From: Amoebidium appalachense
Lineage: Eukaryota > Ichthyosporea
NCBI GenBank assembly: GCA_963693365.1
Contig: CAVNZM010000011.1
Coordinates: 2,108,001-2,172,000 of the forward strand
Length of the DNA: 64,000 nt
Reading direction: 5' to 3'
Shown here: positions 17,337 through 53,810 of the stretch, in pieces
How positions within the stretch are numbered: the first letter of the stretch is position 1
Layout: each line of letters opens with the position of its first letter
Position numbers and translations under genes: made by a program
Notes under the pieces: model-generated
What the model was told of the DNA's origin: nothing
Databases searched by the model: none
The model's input: only the letters and a program-made list of their open reading frames with translations

Positions 17337-18785
17337 GGTGTGACCCCACGGGTGCGGGTGTTTTAATACGAAGGAACGACCATTTTCTTGGTTCGATAGA
17401 TGACTGCGTCTGGATAGATGTGCAATTTGGTTGCCTCTGTGTTGGTATTCGATCATTACTGAGATGGGATGCAACTTGAAAAACAAGCAATATGCCCACA
17501 AGGATTAGTCAAGGACCTGCACGGAGTATATCTCAGAGGTGCAAAAAAAAAAAAAAGTACCACATGCCTTAGGCTCAGCCACGCTTGTCTAGAAGAACGT
17601 GCTTTGTGCTATGCGGCCTAAGTGCATATTGCAGACATCAGTGCAACTGTGCTACGACTGAGATACAGTGCAACGTGCAGGATTATCTCATGACTGCTAG
17701 AAATGGTGTTTGCATGTACATGTCCATGAGCGAGTTACATGTCCACTCGGTGAGCAAGTTACAATTAGTCCGAACCGTGTGGTTTTGACGAAACATAAAA
17801 GAACGCGCGCACACCATTTTATTTAGTGACACCCACCCCCACACACATTGTTATCCATAAATACACATAGTCAACATCCTCGCAAAAAACAAGTCTTTGA
17901 ATATGTACGAACGCTGCGCTTAAGACCTCCCCTGTCATGCACAAGCAAGCATTGAGAACTTGGAAAACAAAACACGACCCAAAGACAACACGGGGCACAC
18001 GCACAAGAATCTGCATCTGCCCAAATAATGCAGCCTCCAATTGTTTTGTGCTTCCTTGCATCATGATGCGATTTCTCAGTAACTGAGTTCAGGAATTCGG
18101 CAGAGAGCATATGATGATGGTATTGATCTGACCACATGAACCCCATAGCTGCTCTGCTGGCTCAACCTTTTATATATAATAACGGCTACTGCGCACAACG
18201 CTGGGTCTAGGAGAAGCACCGGGAAAAAAATAGTGCCATCAACACCAAGGGAGAGCGCTCGGGTTGATTTTTTTTTTTTCCCACTAAGAGGAAGTGATGC
18301 ATGGGCTCTGAAACTCTCATGTGCTGTTGCTCGTGTCCTGGGCAGCGTCATTGGCTATCTGGGATAAGGTGGCCTGCTCTACTTTTCAGGCACATAGTAC
18401 TCTTGAAAAAACCTCTCACACGTAACGTGCACAGGGGTGAGATATATTCCCGGAAGACCTTCGCTGTTTGCGCAGAACAGAACACACCGCGCCAGTATTG
18501 TGCAGGTACACACACCACACAGGTGTGGTCATTTCTTGAAGCAGGACGTTCATGTTCGTTGCTTCGTTGGTCCCCCTGGAATAAACAAATAAACTCTGGA
18601 ATCCAGCGCAATTAACCATGTCTTATTAGGAGCACTTCGCTTATTCGGCACCTGAGGCCCTACACAAATGTATATTTCACTTTTTAAATGTTCTATTGGG
18701 TTTATGTATTTATCGGTATCCCTTGTATGATGGCACGTATTTAGGTGGAGCTTGGTTTCGAAATGAAGGGGCTTGATACCATGGT
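17337..18785. other. Intergenic, upstream of the protease
   Basis: Unique DNA holding the probable protease promoter. Open frames of 60-100 residues occur on both strands but show no domain and no conserved motif. No RNA gene was recognised. Confidence 0.4.
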
Positions 18786-18960
18786 ATGTTTAACGAGTTT
18801 TCTAGGGTGTATGATTATTTAAGTCGTTATCTCCTCCGTATCCGAGAGTGAGGGCTTTTATATATTTTCTTTTCCGAGATCTCCGAGATATCGGTGATAT
18901 CTCGATGGCTTCTATTTTGCTGAGCATATCAATAAAGTCATTATAAAAAAATAAAAAAAT
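18786..18960 (+). mobile_element. 5'-truncated 3' end of a non-LTR retrotransposon
   Basis: About 175 bases matching, in reverse complement, the 3' UTR of the element at 19270-21268. Starts TTTAACGAGTTTTCTAGGG and ends with AATAAAGTCATTATAAAAAA, an A-rich tail. It lies tail to tail with the longer copy. Confidence 0.7.
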
Positions 18961-19230
18961 AGTTTTTTATCCCTTGTTTTTGGGGACCCATTTTCACGTT
19001 CCTCCTATACCACATTCAGGAATGCAATATTACACTAGCTGGCAATGTGAACACTTTAGACTTTTTGTTGAATTCTGTTGGTCGTCACATTGAGTATTTA
19101 TATGATTTTCACACAGTGTTCAGGTATCTCAGTATGCACTTGTTACTGGATAACTCGTGAAGTTTTTATTGTCTTCTCCGTATGCCGTGCATACTTGCAT
19201 ATCTTTCCGTTGAATAAATCCAGTCAAAAG

Positions 19231-19263
<33 letters not shown>

Positions 19264-19269
19264 TGCATG
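18961..19269. other. Spacer between tail-to-tail retrotransposon copies
   Basis: Includes AATAAA near 19213 followed by an A-rich run at 19227-19260. That layout resembles the 3' end of a polyadenylated transcript inserted in plus orientation; its source is unknown. Confidence 0.35.
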
Positions 19270-21268
19270 GCCACGATACTTTTATTTTATTTTATAATGA
19301 CTTTATTGATATGCTCATGAAAGAGAAGCAAGCCGGATATATCACAGATATCTCAGAGAAGAAAATATAAAAACCCCTACTCACGGATACGGAGGAGATA
19401 ACGACTCAAATAATCATACACCCTAGAAAACTCGTTAAACATCACGGTGGTTTAACAGATAGTCAATAGAAGTAATATCAGGATTATCTAAATAAGCTAG
19501 TCTTCGAATTTCTAACGGAAGAATCTGAGATAAATAAATACATTTATCTAGATGTTTGCGAGAAAAAGGTTCTGCACAAAAGTGACACAAACATTTATGG
19601 AAACTATGGTTACAACGCCAAAATAAACATTTCCAAGCAATATCACACGAAGGGGTTAGAATGGCAAAATCGGCAAGTGTGGTAGGTTTACGAGAGGAAG
19701 GATGAATATAAGTAGCTAATTTACATAACGATTGTAGAGAAAATAGACGAATCTCTAATATAAAAAGAAGCACAGGCTCAAGAGTCCTACCATGATACTC
19801 TTTATCACAACGATGAAGCAAAGGATATTGAGTATGAAACCAAGTAACATACTGCTGATAAATAGGGGAAGAGAAAAATAAAGGAGATTAAAAGGATATC
19901 TCTGAATGGGAGATAGATTGGGTACAGGACATTTCGCACGAACATTAGAAATGGAAACAAGGTCTAAAGAAGGAAAGAATTGCAACAAAGGATGATAAGA
20001 AGGAAGCCTAACCAAATGAAAACAAAAGCGAAGGCCTAACTCATTCATACCCTGACTCGCCGCAGGGAGACCAAAAACATTGGGTACAGGACATTTCGCA
20101 CGAACATTAGAAATGGAAACAGGGTCTAAAGAAGGAAAGAATTGCAACAAAGGATGATAAAAAGGAAGCCTAACCAAATGAAAACAAAAGCGAAGGCCTA
20201 ACTCATTCATACGCTGACTCGCCGGAGGGAGACCAAAAACACTCAGCAAAGGAGCCCCCAGAGGATGCCTACGCGAGGTCCGAGAGATGAACTGGATGAA
20301 TTCACGCTGAAAGGAATCGAATTCCCGAAGCGCCGCGCGCTGTTGCCGTGGAGGGGCACACAAGAGTAACGGGAGGCCATATTCGAAACATGGACGAAGA
20401 AAAACTTTATAAAGAGTGAGCAGAGTAGCAGGATAGACATTAGAAATACTTATGAAAATGCCTTGATAGATGTCTAAACGACCACGCGCACGGGAAATGC
20501 GTGAAGTCAAAAGGCGCTTAATGCAAATACCCTTAGAGGTGAAAGGAATACCTAAATAGTCATAGGAGGACACAACTGGGATAGGTTGATTGTTCAAAGT
20601 GTAGTGTGCATGGGGAGAAAAGGTGCCGCATTTATCTATCCCAATTTTCATGAAATATCGGAAACACCAATCATCTACTCGAGAAAGCATGGTAGTCATA
20701 ATAGAAGGATCATGAGTGACTAAAACAATATCATCAGCGAAAAAAAGGCCGGAAACACAAGAGCCGCCTGCAACGGGAAATTGTTGAATTTCTACCGCTA
20801 AGTCGCCAATAAAAACGTCAAAAAGGAGGGGACTCAAAAGTGAGCCCTGTAAAAGGCCTCGTGTACGACTGAATCCGTTACTCAGTATCCCATTCACAAC
20901 GGCAGCCCCATGGGTGCGGTCAAATAACGCCTGAAGTAGTCGACCAAAGGGAAGTGGGAGCCCTCGAGTCGCCAACTAATGCCAAAGCAAATTCGTCGGA
21001 ACCGTCTCGTAGGCATTCTTAAGGTCGATGAAGCAAACCTTGCGACATCCCGAACGGATACTGTCGTGTAAAAGAAGAGCATGAGTATAGCACGAATAAG
21101 CATGCCGAAACCCGCCCTGAATGTTGCTTAATCGAAATACATTGGATAAGGTCTCATGCTTGTGGAAGGCGCGCAATATGCAGGACTCGAATAGGCGACG
21201 AAATATGTTGGTTAAGGTGACTGGCCGAAAAGAAGAAATCGGACCAGTAGAGACCTTCTCACGATACT
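19270..21268 (-). mobile_element. Non-LTR retrotransposon, decayed, 5' truncated
   Basis: Encodes the fingers and palm of a LINE-type reverse transcriptase: FRPVTLTNIFRRLFE, QGGFRHAYSCYTHALLLHDS, FIDLKNAYETVP, QGSLLSPLLFDVFI and the catalytic FFADDIVL. Next come YDYLGIPF and a C-terminal CX2CX7HX3C zinc knuckle (CHFC...H...C). Breaks are a TAG just before LATRGL (near 20976) and a frame change near 19870-19895. Homology to the copy at 49380-51245 stops near 21268, so the 5' end is missing. Not functional as it stands. Confidence 0.85.
19918..20241 (-). repeat. In-frame 162-base tandem duplication inside the RT
   Basis: Units 19918-20079 and 20080-20241 are nearly identical. Each encodes 54 residues starting FGLP(P/A)ASQ(R/G)MNELGLR and ending RAKCPVPN. 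The other copy of the element has one such segment. Confidence 0.85.
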
Positions 21269-21786
21269 TTGATTAGTGTGCATTTTTGAGTTCAGCCTCC
21301 CATTTAGCTGCAGTATTACAGCTTGCGTTATGATAGCAAAAAGGATTTGTTTGCGTACTTGTTGCATCGTAATTATAAGTTACCACTGAGTTTGTTTTCT
21401 AGAAAAGTATGATATATACCTATGCGTATCCTGAGACTCTCCGGGCACAAAAACTAGCCTAGTGAGGCTGTGTACTTGGTCTACAGCTATTAGCACATAA
21501 AGTCTAATAGACATTATTTAATCTAATTTACAAGCACTAACGGCTAAATCTAGTTATTACAGGTCTGAATATGCATATACGATTTATAAAGCACTTTCAA
21601 TATTACAAAACAACATTTCTCACTTGTTCTAATTATCAAAAAAATTTAAGCCCCCCCGGATCACATGATTGTACACATACCGGCACAAACACACACACAC
21701 ACAGTGTACACACACACACACACAAACGCACACACACACCCACACACACGCACGCACACACACACCCTGCACACATGTGTCACACA

Positions 21787-21843
<57 letters not shown>

Positions 21844-22360
21844 CATACCCTGCACACACGTGTCACACACACAGACTTGTTGTCATCACGATGACGCCCA
21901 AAGTCATCACCCGTATGCCTTTGTGAACCTGAATTAATGACCCAACTGAACCTGTACTACTACTTCGTATCTTGTAGAAGAGGCTGACACCCTCACCAGG
22001 CCATACACCTTAAACTAACTCGTTTATTTCATCGCTGATCATGACCTAGTTTTTAGCCCGTCCTTTCTTAGGATGATCCCAAACAGCATCTGCATACGCT
22101 GAACAAGTTGTCCAAATCCCATATGAAATAGCCAGCCATTCGTAAATCACCATATTTTTTGAATCACTATCCTAGTGTGTAATCATCGGTTCACGAGAAA
22201 CTATTTCTAAATCTGAATCATTCTAATGTTCATTGTCGCCAGTGGCACCGTTTTTACATGAGAGATAAGGAAATCATATCAATGCCATCTACAGTTACTG
22301 GAAAAAAAAAAGCAAAAAAAAAAAAAGTCAATACTCAAGCGGTTGACTGTATCTCACAAC

Positions 22361-22407
<47 letters not shown>

Positions 22408-22967
22408 AGCCTTCGTGGTCTGCTTCAAACAGAGTCGTATTCGCTAACACCTTCACAAATCCGAAAAAGTTTTACAAAAACCTTCCGTTAACAGGATGAT
22501 TGTTGGTTTTGCATACAGTCTGACCAACGGAGCGTGACGTAAAGACTACTGCAACGCGCCATGATGTATTTCCATGTTAAAGCGTCGACGTTGGCCAAAC
22601 AGTAGGATTCTAACCTGTTCACTAAAACCCTTCTAGGCTAGAAAAAAGCTATGTACCGGTGCTGCCGTTAATCTTACATAGGTTAATTCCTCGGCATGCA
22701 CTGTGATGCACAGGCCCGGGAGAAAAAGGCCGGCTCATTCATGAGGTTTGTGCTTGTGACGCTGTGTGTGCGTGCACGTGTGTGTGCTTGTTTGTTTGTT
22801 TGTCTTTGTGTGTGTATGTGTGTGCGTGTGTGTGTGTGTGTCGGTGGTGATGGTGGTTGTTTTTTTTGGGGGGGAGTGGGGGGGGAGGGGGGAGGGCTGG
22901 GAGGAGGGGTCGGGGGGGAGGGGAGGGGGGGGGGGGGGGGGGGGGAGGAGAGGGGGTAATTACAGTT
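21269..22967. other. Intergenic, unique plus simple repeats
   Basis: CA-rich tract at 21686-21870 with (GCAC)n, an A-rich run at 22365-22404 (about A39), GT-rich DNA at 22765-22840 and G-rich DNA at 22868-22945. The rest is unique with no recognised gene. Confidence 0.45.
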
Positions 22968-32896
<9,929 letters not shown>

Positions 32897-34468
32897 CTAC
32901 AAAGAGAAATGAACACGTGAGATTATGTGTGCATGGGTATATTGATGGATACATGCCAAGATCTCGCTAATACAGCCCTTTATGCCACACCCGGCCTGTA
33001 CCTTGTATGCATGATTCTTTACCTCCCAGCTTGCTCCCGGCAAACCAATAAATAATCCGACTATACCACCCATACTTGAACATATAACTATCATGCCACA
33101 GATGTGATCTCCCCACCCAATCCTCATAATCTCCCCATGGTCGACCTTACCTTCTTGGTCTGTGCTTGTTTGGTTTTTATCTTCACATGGCATATCTTAA
33201 TACTATGAACTGCATGACCACTCTCCTATATATGTGTGTGTGCGTGTGTGCGTGTGTGCGTGTGTGCGTGTGTGCGTGTTCATGTCTCTGTCTCTCTCTC
33301 GCTCCGGCGCTCGAGTCTCCGTGACTCCCGTTCCCCGGGCGGTCTTTTTCGAACAGTGACTGAGTGAATGAATCTGCCAGGTCCTGTTCAGCCGTCTGCT
33401 GTCATTATATAGTCGGTTCAAAGTGTATGTTGATGGTGATTGGTGATCTGGATTCCAAATACATGTGTTGCATGTTATTTACATGATATTATAGAACTAA
33501 ACGATTTAGTAAATAAAGTCTAAATATAACTCTCATTTTAATATGGTCTTTTAGTCTGTTTAGCATTCTTGATTGGATCCATCTATAACTTTGAATTTGC
33601 CAACAGCTAAACTTGGTTCAAAGTTTCAAACAGACCCCAATCATCATGTATGAAGTTGACCCGGATCATCATGTCTGACTTCGTAAAAGTATTTTGTGAA
33701 CTCTGTGTTTATAAACTTGTGACTACATAAGCCTGTATAACTAACGTACATACCGTTACATACGTATGCACACACTTTTTCGAGCAATAATTATCCCCCC
33801 CAGGGGCTATGATGCATGGATGCAGACACCTTGCAGCACCTCGTACATGTACATATATGATCAGTGTGATCATCAAGGACGGCATGGTGTGCAAAGCATG
33901 CATGGGGAACAATCCCTTAGGTCTGAGCCTTCCTCCCCAAGCTTCCGAAATGTTTTACATTACACACACATATATACTCGGCCTGGGAAGTACGGATGTG
34001 CACAACGAAAACAGTGATAGAGTAATTACGTGCAGAAACTTCATACCGTATACTTGGAGCGACCACAGGTCAACGGCATTTTTTCCTACTTTTTTTAATC
34101 GTTTTTTGGAAACTTTTAAACTTTTGCTGTTGTGTTATGTAAACCATTTTTGGTCTACGTTGTTGTTTTATAAGAACGTTTACCTTTTTTGCTCTACATA
34201 TACATACACGAATAGTGTCACTGACTGCTTGATTACACGAACAGTGTCACTGACTGCTTGACAATTGACGCACTATGTACAGTCCTATTAATTCTCAACT
34301 CTACTGTACATAAATACACTGCCTCGGGAAAAAATGTCAACACATTCAGTATAAAAAACAAATTCAAAATTCATATTCTGTATCGGTTGCAAAAAATGGT
34401 GGAGACTCATAGAGAAAAAGCCATTCGCTCGTTCTTCGGAAAAGCCTTCAAGAACAACCAGGGCTGCC

Positions 34469-34511
<43 letters not shown>

Positions 34512-34754
34512 ATACCCACATACATTCCTCCCTAGCATCCCCCGTTTGGTCTATCCGTTGGGCCTCCAGCAAGATCCGGATCCGTTCTCTTTTCCTCCGG
34601 CAAGGGGCTGAATGTGGAATGAGTGGTGGTGTGGGTGAGAGGGTTTGTGCTTCGTGTTTCTTCTACTGCCTCGTTTGTGCTTTCCGAGGTAGTTCGTGTG
34701 TGATCACTTGACTTCTTCTGATCATGATGGCCCTGTGTACGTATATGCGTGGGG
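32897..34754. other. Spacer between GDAP2-like 5' end and ClC 3' end
   Basis: Carries the probable GDAP2-like promoter, with CCAAT motifs near 33047 and inverted near 33437. A C run lies at 34472-34509. An open frame from 34396 (MVETHREKAIRSFFGKAF) looks somewhat protein-like before it enters poly-Pro, but no family was recognised and it would lie in the ClC 3' flank on the opposite strand. Confidence 0.4.
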
Positions 34755-45587
<10,833 letters not shown>

Positions 45588-46734
45588 GGTGAAGGATGGT
45601 GATCGGGTAAGAGTGTTGAACTTTTGTGAATGTGTTAAGGGATGCACAGCTTCATGTGGTATAGTATCAATAGCGTGCTTACAACTAACAAAGAAATACG
45701 GGTTTAGAACGCAGCGGTGGTCTATGGTTTGCTTTGGTTAGTCTAGTGCTGGTGAGTGCGAACAGAAGCTGATCTTGGCGTGGTCACTGGTTGGCTAGAA
45801 CATTTGCTTTGTTTAACATGTGTGATGCACTGTGTGCATGACGCTAAGTGTAAAGAACAAGACGCATGACCTGCACGTTACAGCCCGTGCACGTCACCTT
45901 GTGGATGTCTCTGTGTTTCTTATGAGGTATGTTGTGTTTTGAACAAAGCAACGTGGTCGTGCTTTTCGCACTGGGCGACAGGCAGGGCGCCCTGCCAGTT
46001 TGCTTATGTCTGGACAACACAGCCTCTACACGCAGCAGTGCTTGCGCTAATTCAATCCTCTAACTGGCGGAAAAAAGTCTCCGGTGGGTATCCTCTTGTG
46101 TGTAGTGAATGCTAAGGTGTGATCACTCACTTAGCTAACGTGCACCTGCACAACCCGCCATGCACACACAAGAAAGCAACTTTGTTTGCTCCGACCGTGT
46201 GATCTTAAGAACAAAACCAATCAAGTTTGAGTGTATGAGAAACTAGATAAGCTTTCTGCCTACACAGTACACACCTTAAGCCTACACAAATGGAGCGCAA
46301 CAACTTGTGCGTCAGTTTGTCACGTTCGAAGATAACACAGCCTGCTGCGCACATGGAAACCAAGGAATGCAGAAAGGCATTCGGGAGATAAAACAGAAAT
46401 TAGCTGTATTTGGCTACACGTCCTACTTTGCCATTGGCTGGAGTCCCTCACTTGCCAAGGTCACCACCAGCCTGTGTCGCCTCAGGGGCGGATGGTTCAC
46501 GGGCGGGTTTGTGGCTCTGGGGAACGGGCCTGGGTTGGGTTGGGTTTGCCCCTGCCGCGGACGGTTGGGTGTTGGTTTTTTCCTCTGTTGGCGCCGGGTC
46601 AGCCCGCGGGTTTCATGATATGCTCAGTCAACAGATCTGCCACGTGCACTACCGTATTGCATGGCACTAGCCATTATCTGTTTCACGCCGTGTTGCTGCT
46701 ATTCATGTGTTATAATGATGATTGCATGGAGACT

Positions 46735-46738
<4 letters not shown>
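45588..46738. other. ClC upstream region
   Basis: Unique DNA, probably promoter and 5' UTR of the ClC gene. CCAAT motifs near 46217 and inverted near 46432. Open frames near 46307-46670 have no recognisable domain. Confidence 0.4.
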
Positions 46739-46998
<260 letters not shown>

Positions 46999-47334
46999 GT
47001 TATAGGCCCTGTTGTTGCTGTGGAAACGCGAATATTCGCGCCGCCGGGCCTGGTCGCAACAATATCAGCGAAGTTCTATCGAAACCTCGGGAATAAACGG
47101 TGCATCATAGAGTGATTACACCGTTGAACCCTGGTCTCTGGTATCGGGCGAGTGACAAATCGATCGTGCTAACTTTGCCCTTTCCGCGCTTCAAGGCTTT
47201 ATTTTTGCACCACAATGCATCGACACACACAAACGTACAAACACACACAATGTGCACACACACACACACACACCGTGTGAATCACAAACCGTTCATACGT
47301 ACACTGTGACACACCGGACGTCGACACAGTGGCT

Positions 47335-48352
<1,018 letters not shown>

Positions 48353-49376
48353 GGGCCTCTTTGGCAGCACCCCAATAATCGTATTCGTATTTAGGCCCTA
48401 AATACGATCTACCGTATTTACAAAATTTATCGTGGTATGCGTAAATACGGTTGGTGCCTTCCAAACGCTGTCAGGCGTGACTGGTCACATAAAATGTCGA
48501 TACATGCCACACGAGATCTAATTGGCCCTATTCGCACCCATTGATCATCCTTCGGTAGTCCATGCATATAGACTGGTGCAGCTGTAGTCAGTATTACAGC
48601 GAACGGCAAAAACGAGTCACCGACAGTGAGTCTTGCTCTGTTTAACAATAGGTTAGAATGTCTGTTATTGAAGGGATACTGCCAGTTATTGCGGTGGCTA
48701 GCCTTGCTAGAGACCTCGTTTTACGTCACCAGTTGCAACGTTCGTCCCTGGCATTCCCCACATATCTGAACACATAATGAGTGTTAAAATTTGTCCTTGT
48801 CTATGCAATACTCGTTGTGCCTGCATGTCACCGAGTTTGTACATGTACATTTGATTGTTTTTTATTAATGCATATATCGGAGTCCGGTATTGTTTCAATG
48901 ATTATCATGGCATATATATACAGTCTGAGCTTGTTATCATGCACCGCGTAGGGTTCCTCGTCCTCTGTCATACCTGTGCAGCCCAAATTCATGTGCCAAT
49001 TTTAACTGAGCATGTACACAAAATGACGTATATGACACAGACCTTCTAACATTGAATTGTTCAAGTGCATGCGTCAACCATGATGCGTACTGTTCAAAAA
49101 TGTGCCCGCCGCGGCTTACGAGCGCTGTACCATTGGCTTGCTGATAGCTAATAAATGATGCGAAATGCTCTGATTGGCTAATTTCCTATATCGTATTTAC
49201 GAAAATCACTTCCGGAGGTGATTTTCGTAAATACGATATAAAACAACGATCCCTATCGTATTTACAAAAAATAAAAGCCCGCGGCGTGTTTGGCGTGCCA
49301 CGGCATCGTATACGTATTTAGGCCCTAAATACGAATACGATAAAAAACCGTATTTAGCGCGCTACCAAACAGGCCC
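48353..49376. mobile_element. MITE with TTA target duplication, PIF/Harbinger-like
   Basis: 1,024 bases. Termini GGGCCTCTTTGGCAGC and, in reverse complement, GGGCCTGTTTGGTAGC are inverted repeats. The direct TTA at 48350-48352 and 49377-49379 fits a 3-base duplication of the PIF/Harbinger type. A second inverted pair lies just inside each end: ATCGTATTCGTATTTAGG(C/G)CC. No transposase frame inside, so non-autonomous. Confidence 0.7.
49187..49240. repeat. Near-perfect 54-base palindrome
   Basis: Arms of 27 bases (TATATCGTATTTACGAAAAT, then CAC and YTCC) with one mismatch and no loop. Inside the MITE; the CGTATTTAC core recurs near the element's ends. Confidence 0.85.
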
Positions 49377-49379
49377 TTA

Positions 49380-51245
49380 CATCACTGATAAGACTGATAC
49401 AAAAGATGCCACATGCCTAGCAGATACCCGGAGGGAAAGAGGTAAAACGCGACATAAAAATTCACACCTATCAACATGCTTGCGATTAAAAAGGTCAGCA
49501 CAAAAGTGGCACCAGCGGCGATGAAAACAAGAATTACAGCGCCACTGCACAACTTCCCAGGCAATATCAACATCAGAGCACCATACAGACTTATCTACTA
49601 GGGTGGTATCCATACGTACAGCAGGAGAAATGTATCCTGCCAAAGCTCCCAAAAAGCGATAATGATCAGTACGGTGTTGCCTAAGGAACATAACACATGC
49701 TGACTGAGTTTTACCTTTGATTTCTCTATCAGAACGAGAAAGAAACTTATACTGCGTATGGTAATAACGCGAAAAGGCAGAAAAAACAGGAAGAGAAAAG
49801 AAAGAGGGAGTGAGATAGCGAGAGGAAGAATCAGGTGGAAAGAGGGTAGGCTGAGGACATTCAGAAGTAGCGTTGGTGAATCGGGGGGGAAGAGGGATGG
49901 AGGGTGGGGGGGGAAAGAAAGCATAAAGAGGGTGACCAACAGGTATCCTAACTAAATGAAAACAGAAACGAAGAGACAATTCCTCCATACGACAAACAGC
50001 AGACGACATTCCAAACATACTGATTAAGGGAGGCACAAACCGAGTACGAAACAAAGTGCGTAGCGCAGTACCCTGAAAATCGTCGAACTCGTTCAGCGCC
50101 ATTGCCGCCTCGCGAGGTGGGGCGCAGGCCAATAGCGGAAGTCCATATTCGAAAGTCGGCCGTAAAAAGTTTTATAGTAGAGAAGAAGGTTCGCAGGATG
50201 GATCACAGACTCGTGTTGAAACATATTTGACACGATGTGAAGCTTACCCTTCGCACGAGCGATCCGTGCCGTGAGGAGCTTGCGGAAATCAATACTCGTG
50301 CAGTAAAAGGAATACCGTAATAGTCATAGGTGCTCGGAACAGGAATAGGAAGGCCGGCCAATCGAAAGGAAGTGTTCTTCGAAAAAGTAGCACACTTTGC
50401 AATTCCGACTGTCATGAGATTCTCGGTGCACCATTGATCCACCTGACGAAGCATCTGGTGCATGACATCTTCGGTTAAGGAACAAAGAACAATATCGTCC
50501 GCAAAAAGGAGACCCGGTACACGGCGGGTATGCAGTTGGCCAAAGGGTTCGAGGGCGCAGGCTAAATCGTCAATGAAAACGTCAAACAACAACGGACTCA
50601 GGAGGGACCCCTGCAGAAGATCCCGGAACGGGAAAAACCGGGTGTTAATGTTCCATTGACCGCCGCTCGTCCGCGAGTGGTATCGAACAACGCTTGCAGA
50701 AGACGGCCAAAGGGGGCTGCAGTAAGCCCCGCATAGCCAGCTTATGCCATAACAAACCAGTGGGTACGGTGTCGTAGGCGTTCTTAAGGTCGATGAAGAC
50801 AACGTGTGGAGAGCCAGAAGTAATGGATTCATGGAGTAACAGACTGTGAGTATAACACGAATAGGCATGACGAAAGCCCCCTTGAAGGGAAGAAAGACGG
50901 AACACGGCGTTTAAAGAATCGTCGGTGTTAAACGCGCGAAGCATGCAACCCTCGAAGAGCCGACGAAAAACGTTGGTAAGTGTGACGGGACGAAAGTCGT
51001 TAATGACCCCCTCAGATACCTTCTTACGAACGGGCGTAACGATTGTGTCAAGCCACGAATTTGGAATAAACCCGAGTTCGAAAAAAGCCGAAAAAAACTC
51101 ACTAAGAAGGACAGCAAAAGGCGGGGGCGGGGGGGACTCTGCACGATTACGGGGCGGAAGCACGGGAGAAAGAACCTTGAAAAGCACGGGAGGAAGAGCA
51201 TCCGGCCCGCACGCCTTGCGGGGTTTTAACGCCCGTAAAGCACCA
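49380..51245 (-). mobile_element. Second copy of the non-LTR retrotransposon
   Basis: Same family as 19270-21268 and longer at the 5' end. LKPRKACGPDALPPVLFK opens the RT, then NDFRPVTLTNVFRRLFE, QGGFRHAYSCYTHSLLLHES, FIDLKNAYDTVP, QGSLLSPLLFDVFIDDLA and FADDIVL. The C-terminal CHFC(7)H(3)C knuckle ends near 49400. The frame shifts at about 50650-50700 and 50150-50200. The 3' end meets the MITE. Inactive as assembled. Confidence 0.85.
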
Positions 51246-53117
<1,872 letters not shown>

Positions 53118-53298
53118 CTACCCTGAGCTCTGTGCCTGCCTGAATCTCGAGTATGCTTCGATAAGTGATGGCTGCAGCGAGGCCTGTGCCCACTTCAGCG
53201 CTTTCATGACGTCATCGTGTGTGGCTGTGCTTGCCTGGTCCCGAAACACGCGGTCCAGTTCCAGAGAGACGTCCATGGGGACGGATACGTTCCACCTG

Positions 53299-53329
<31 letters not shown>

Positions 53330-53584
53330 TGTGTGTGTTTGTACTATTCTCTGTATCGCCTAGACCTGTGCATACTGAACTGCATGCAAGTCCCTAGGGC
53401 GAGGCACGAATATCAAAAATGCATTTAAATACGTCGTGTTACAGTCACGTCAACACCAAAAATTCATAAATATGGCAACACTGCACAAGCATAGATGGTG
53501 GACACATACCATGAAAACTGCGATCAGTGAGAGTGAGGTTAACCGACCGGAGTCGAGGATTTGTGTGGAGGGGGAAAAAAAAAA

Positions 53585-53621
<37 letters not shown>

Positions 53622-53773
53622 CTGTAACAACCCACAGGTTATACCCGCCGGCTCACATGTACACCAATAAGATATGTGTGCCTTGTTTCGAAAGGCCGGG
53701 GACATGGGTGTGAGTGTGTGTTTGGGGGGGGGGGGGGGGGGGGGAGGGGAGGGTTTAGCGGTGGAGGAAGCAA

Positions 53774-53810
<37 letters not shown>

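Noticed and set aside
33809-34261. 150-residue plus-strand frame
   Set aside because: Composition drifts along its length and no family motif is visible; it lies in the spacer between two minus-strand genes.
34396-34620. Frame MVETHREKAIRSFFGKAF followed by poly-Pro
   Set aside because: The first 25 residues look plausible, but there is no partner exon with matching phase and it would overlap the ClC 3' flank. Kept only as a note in the spacer entry.
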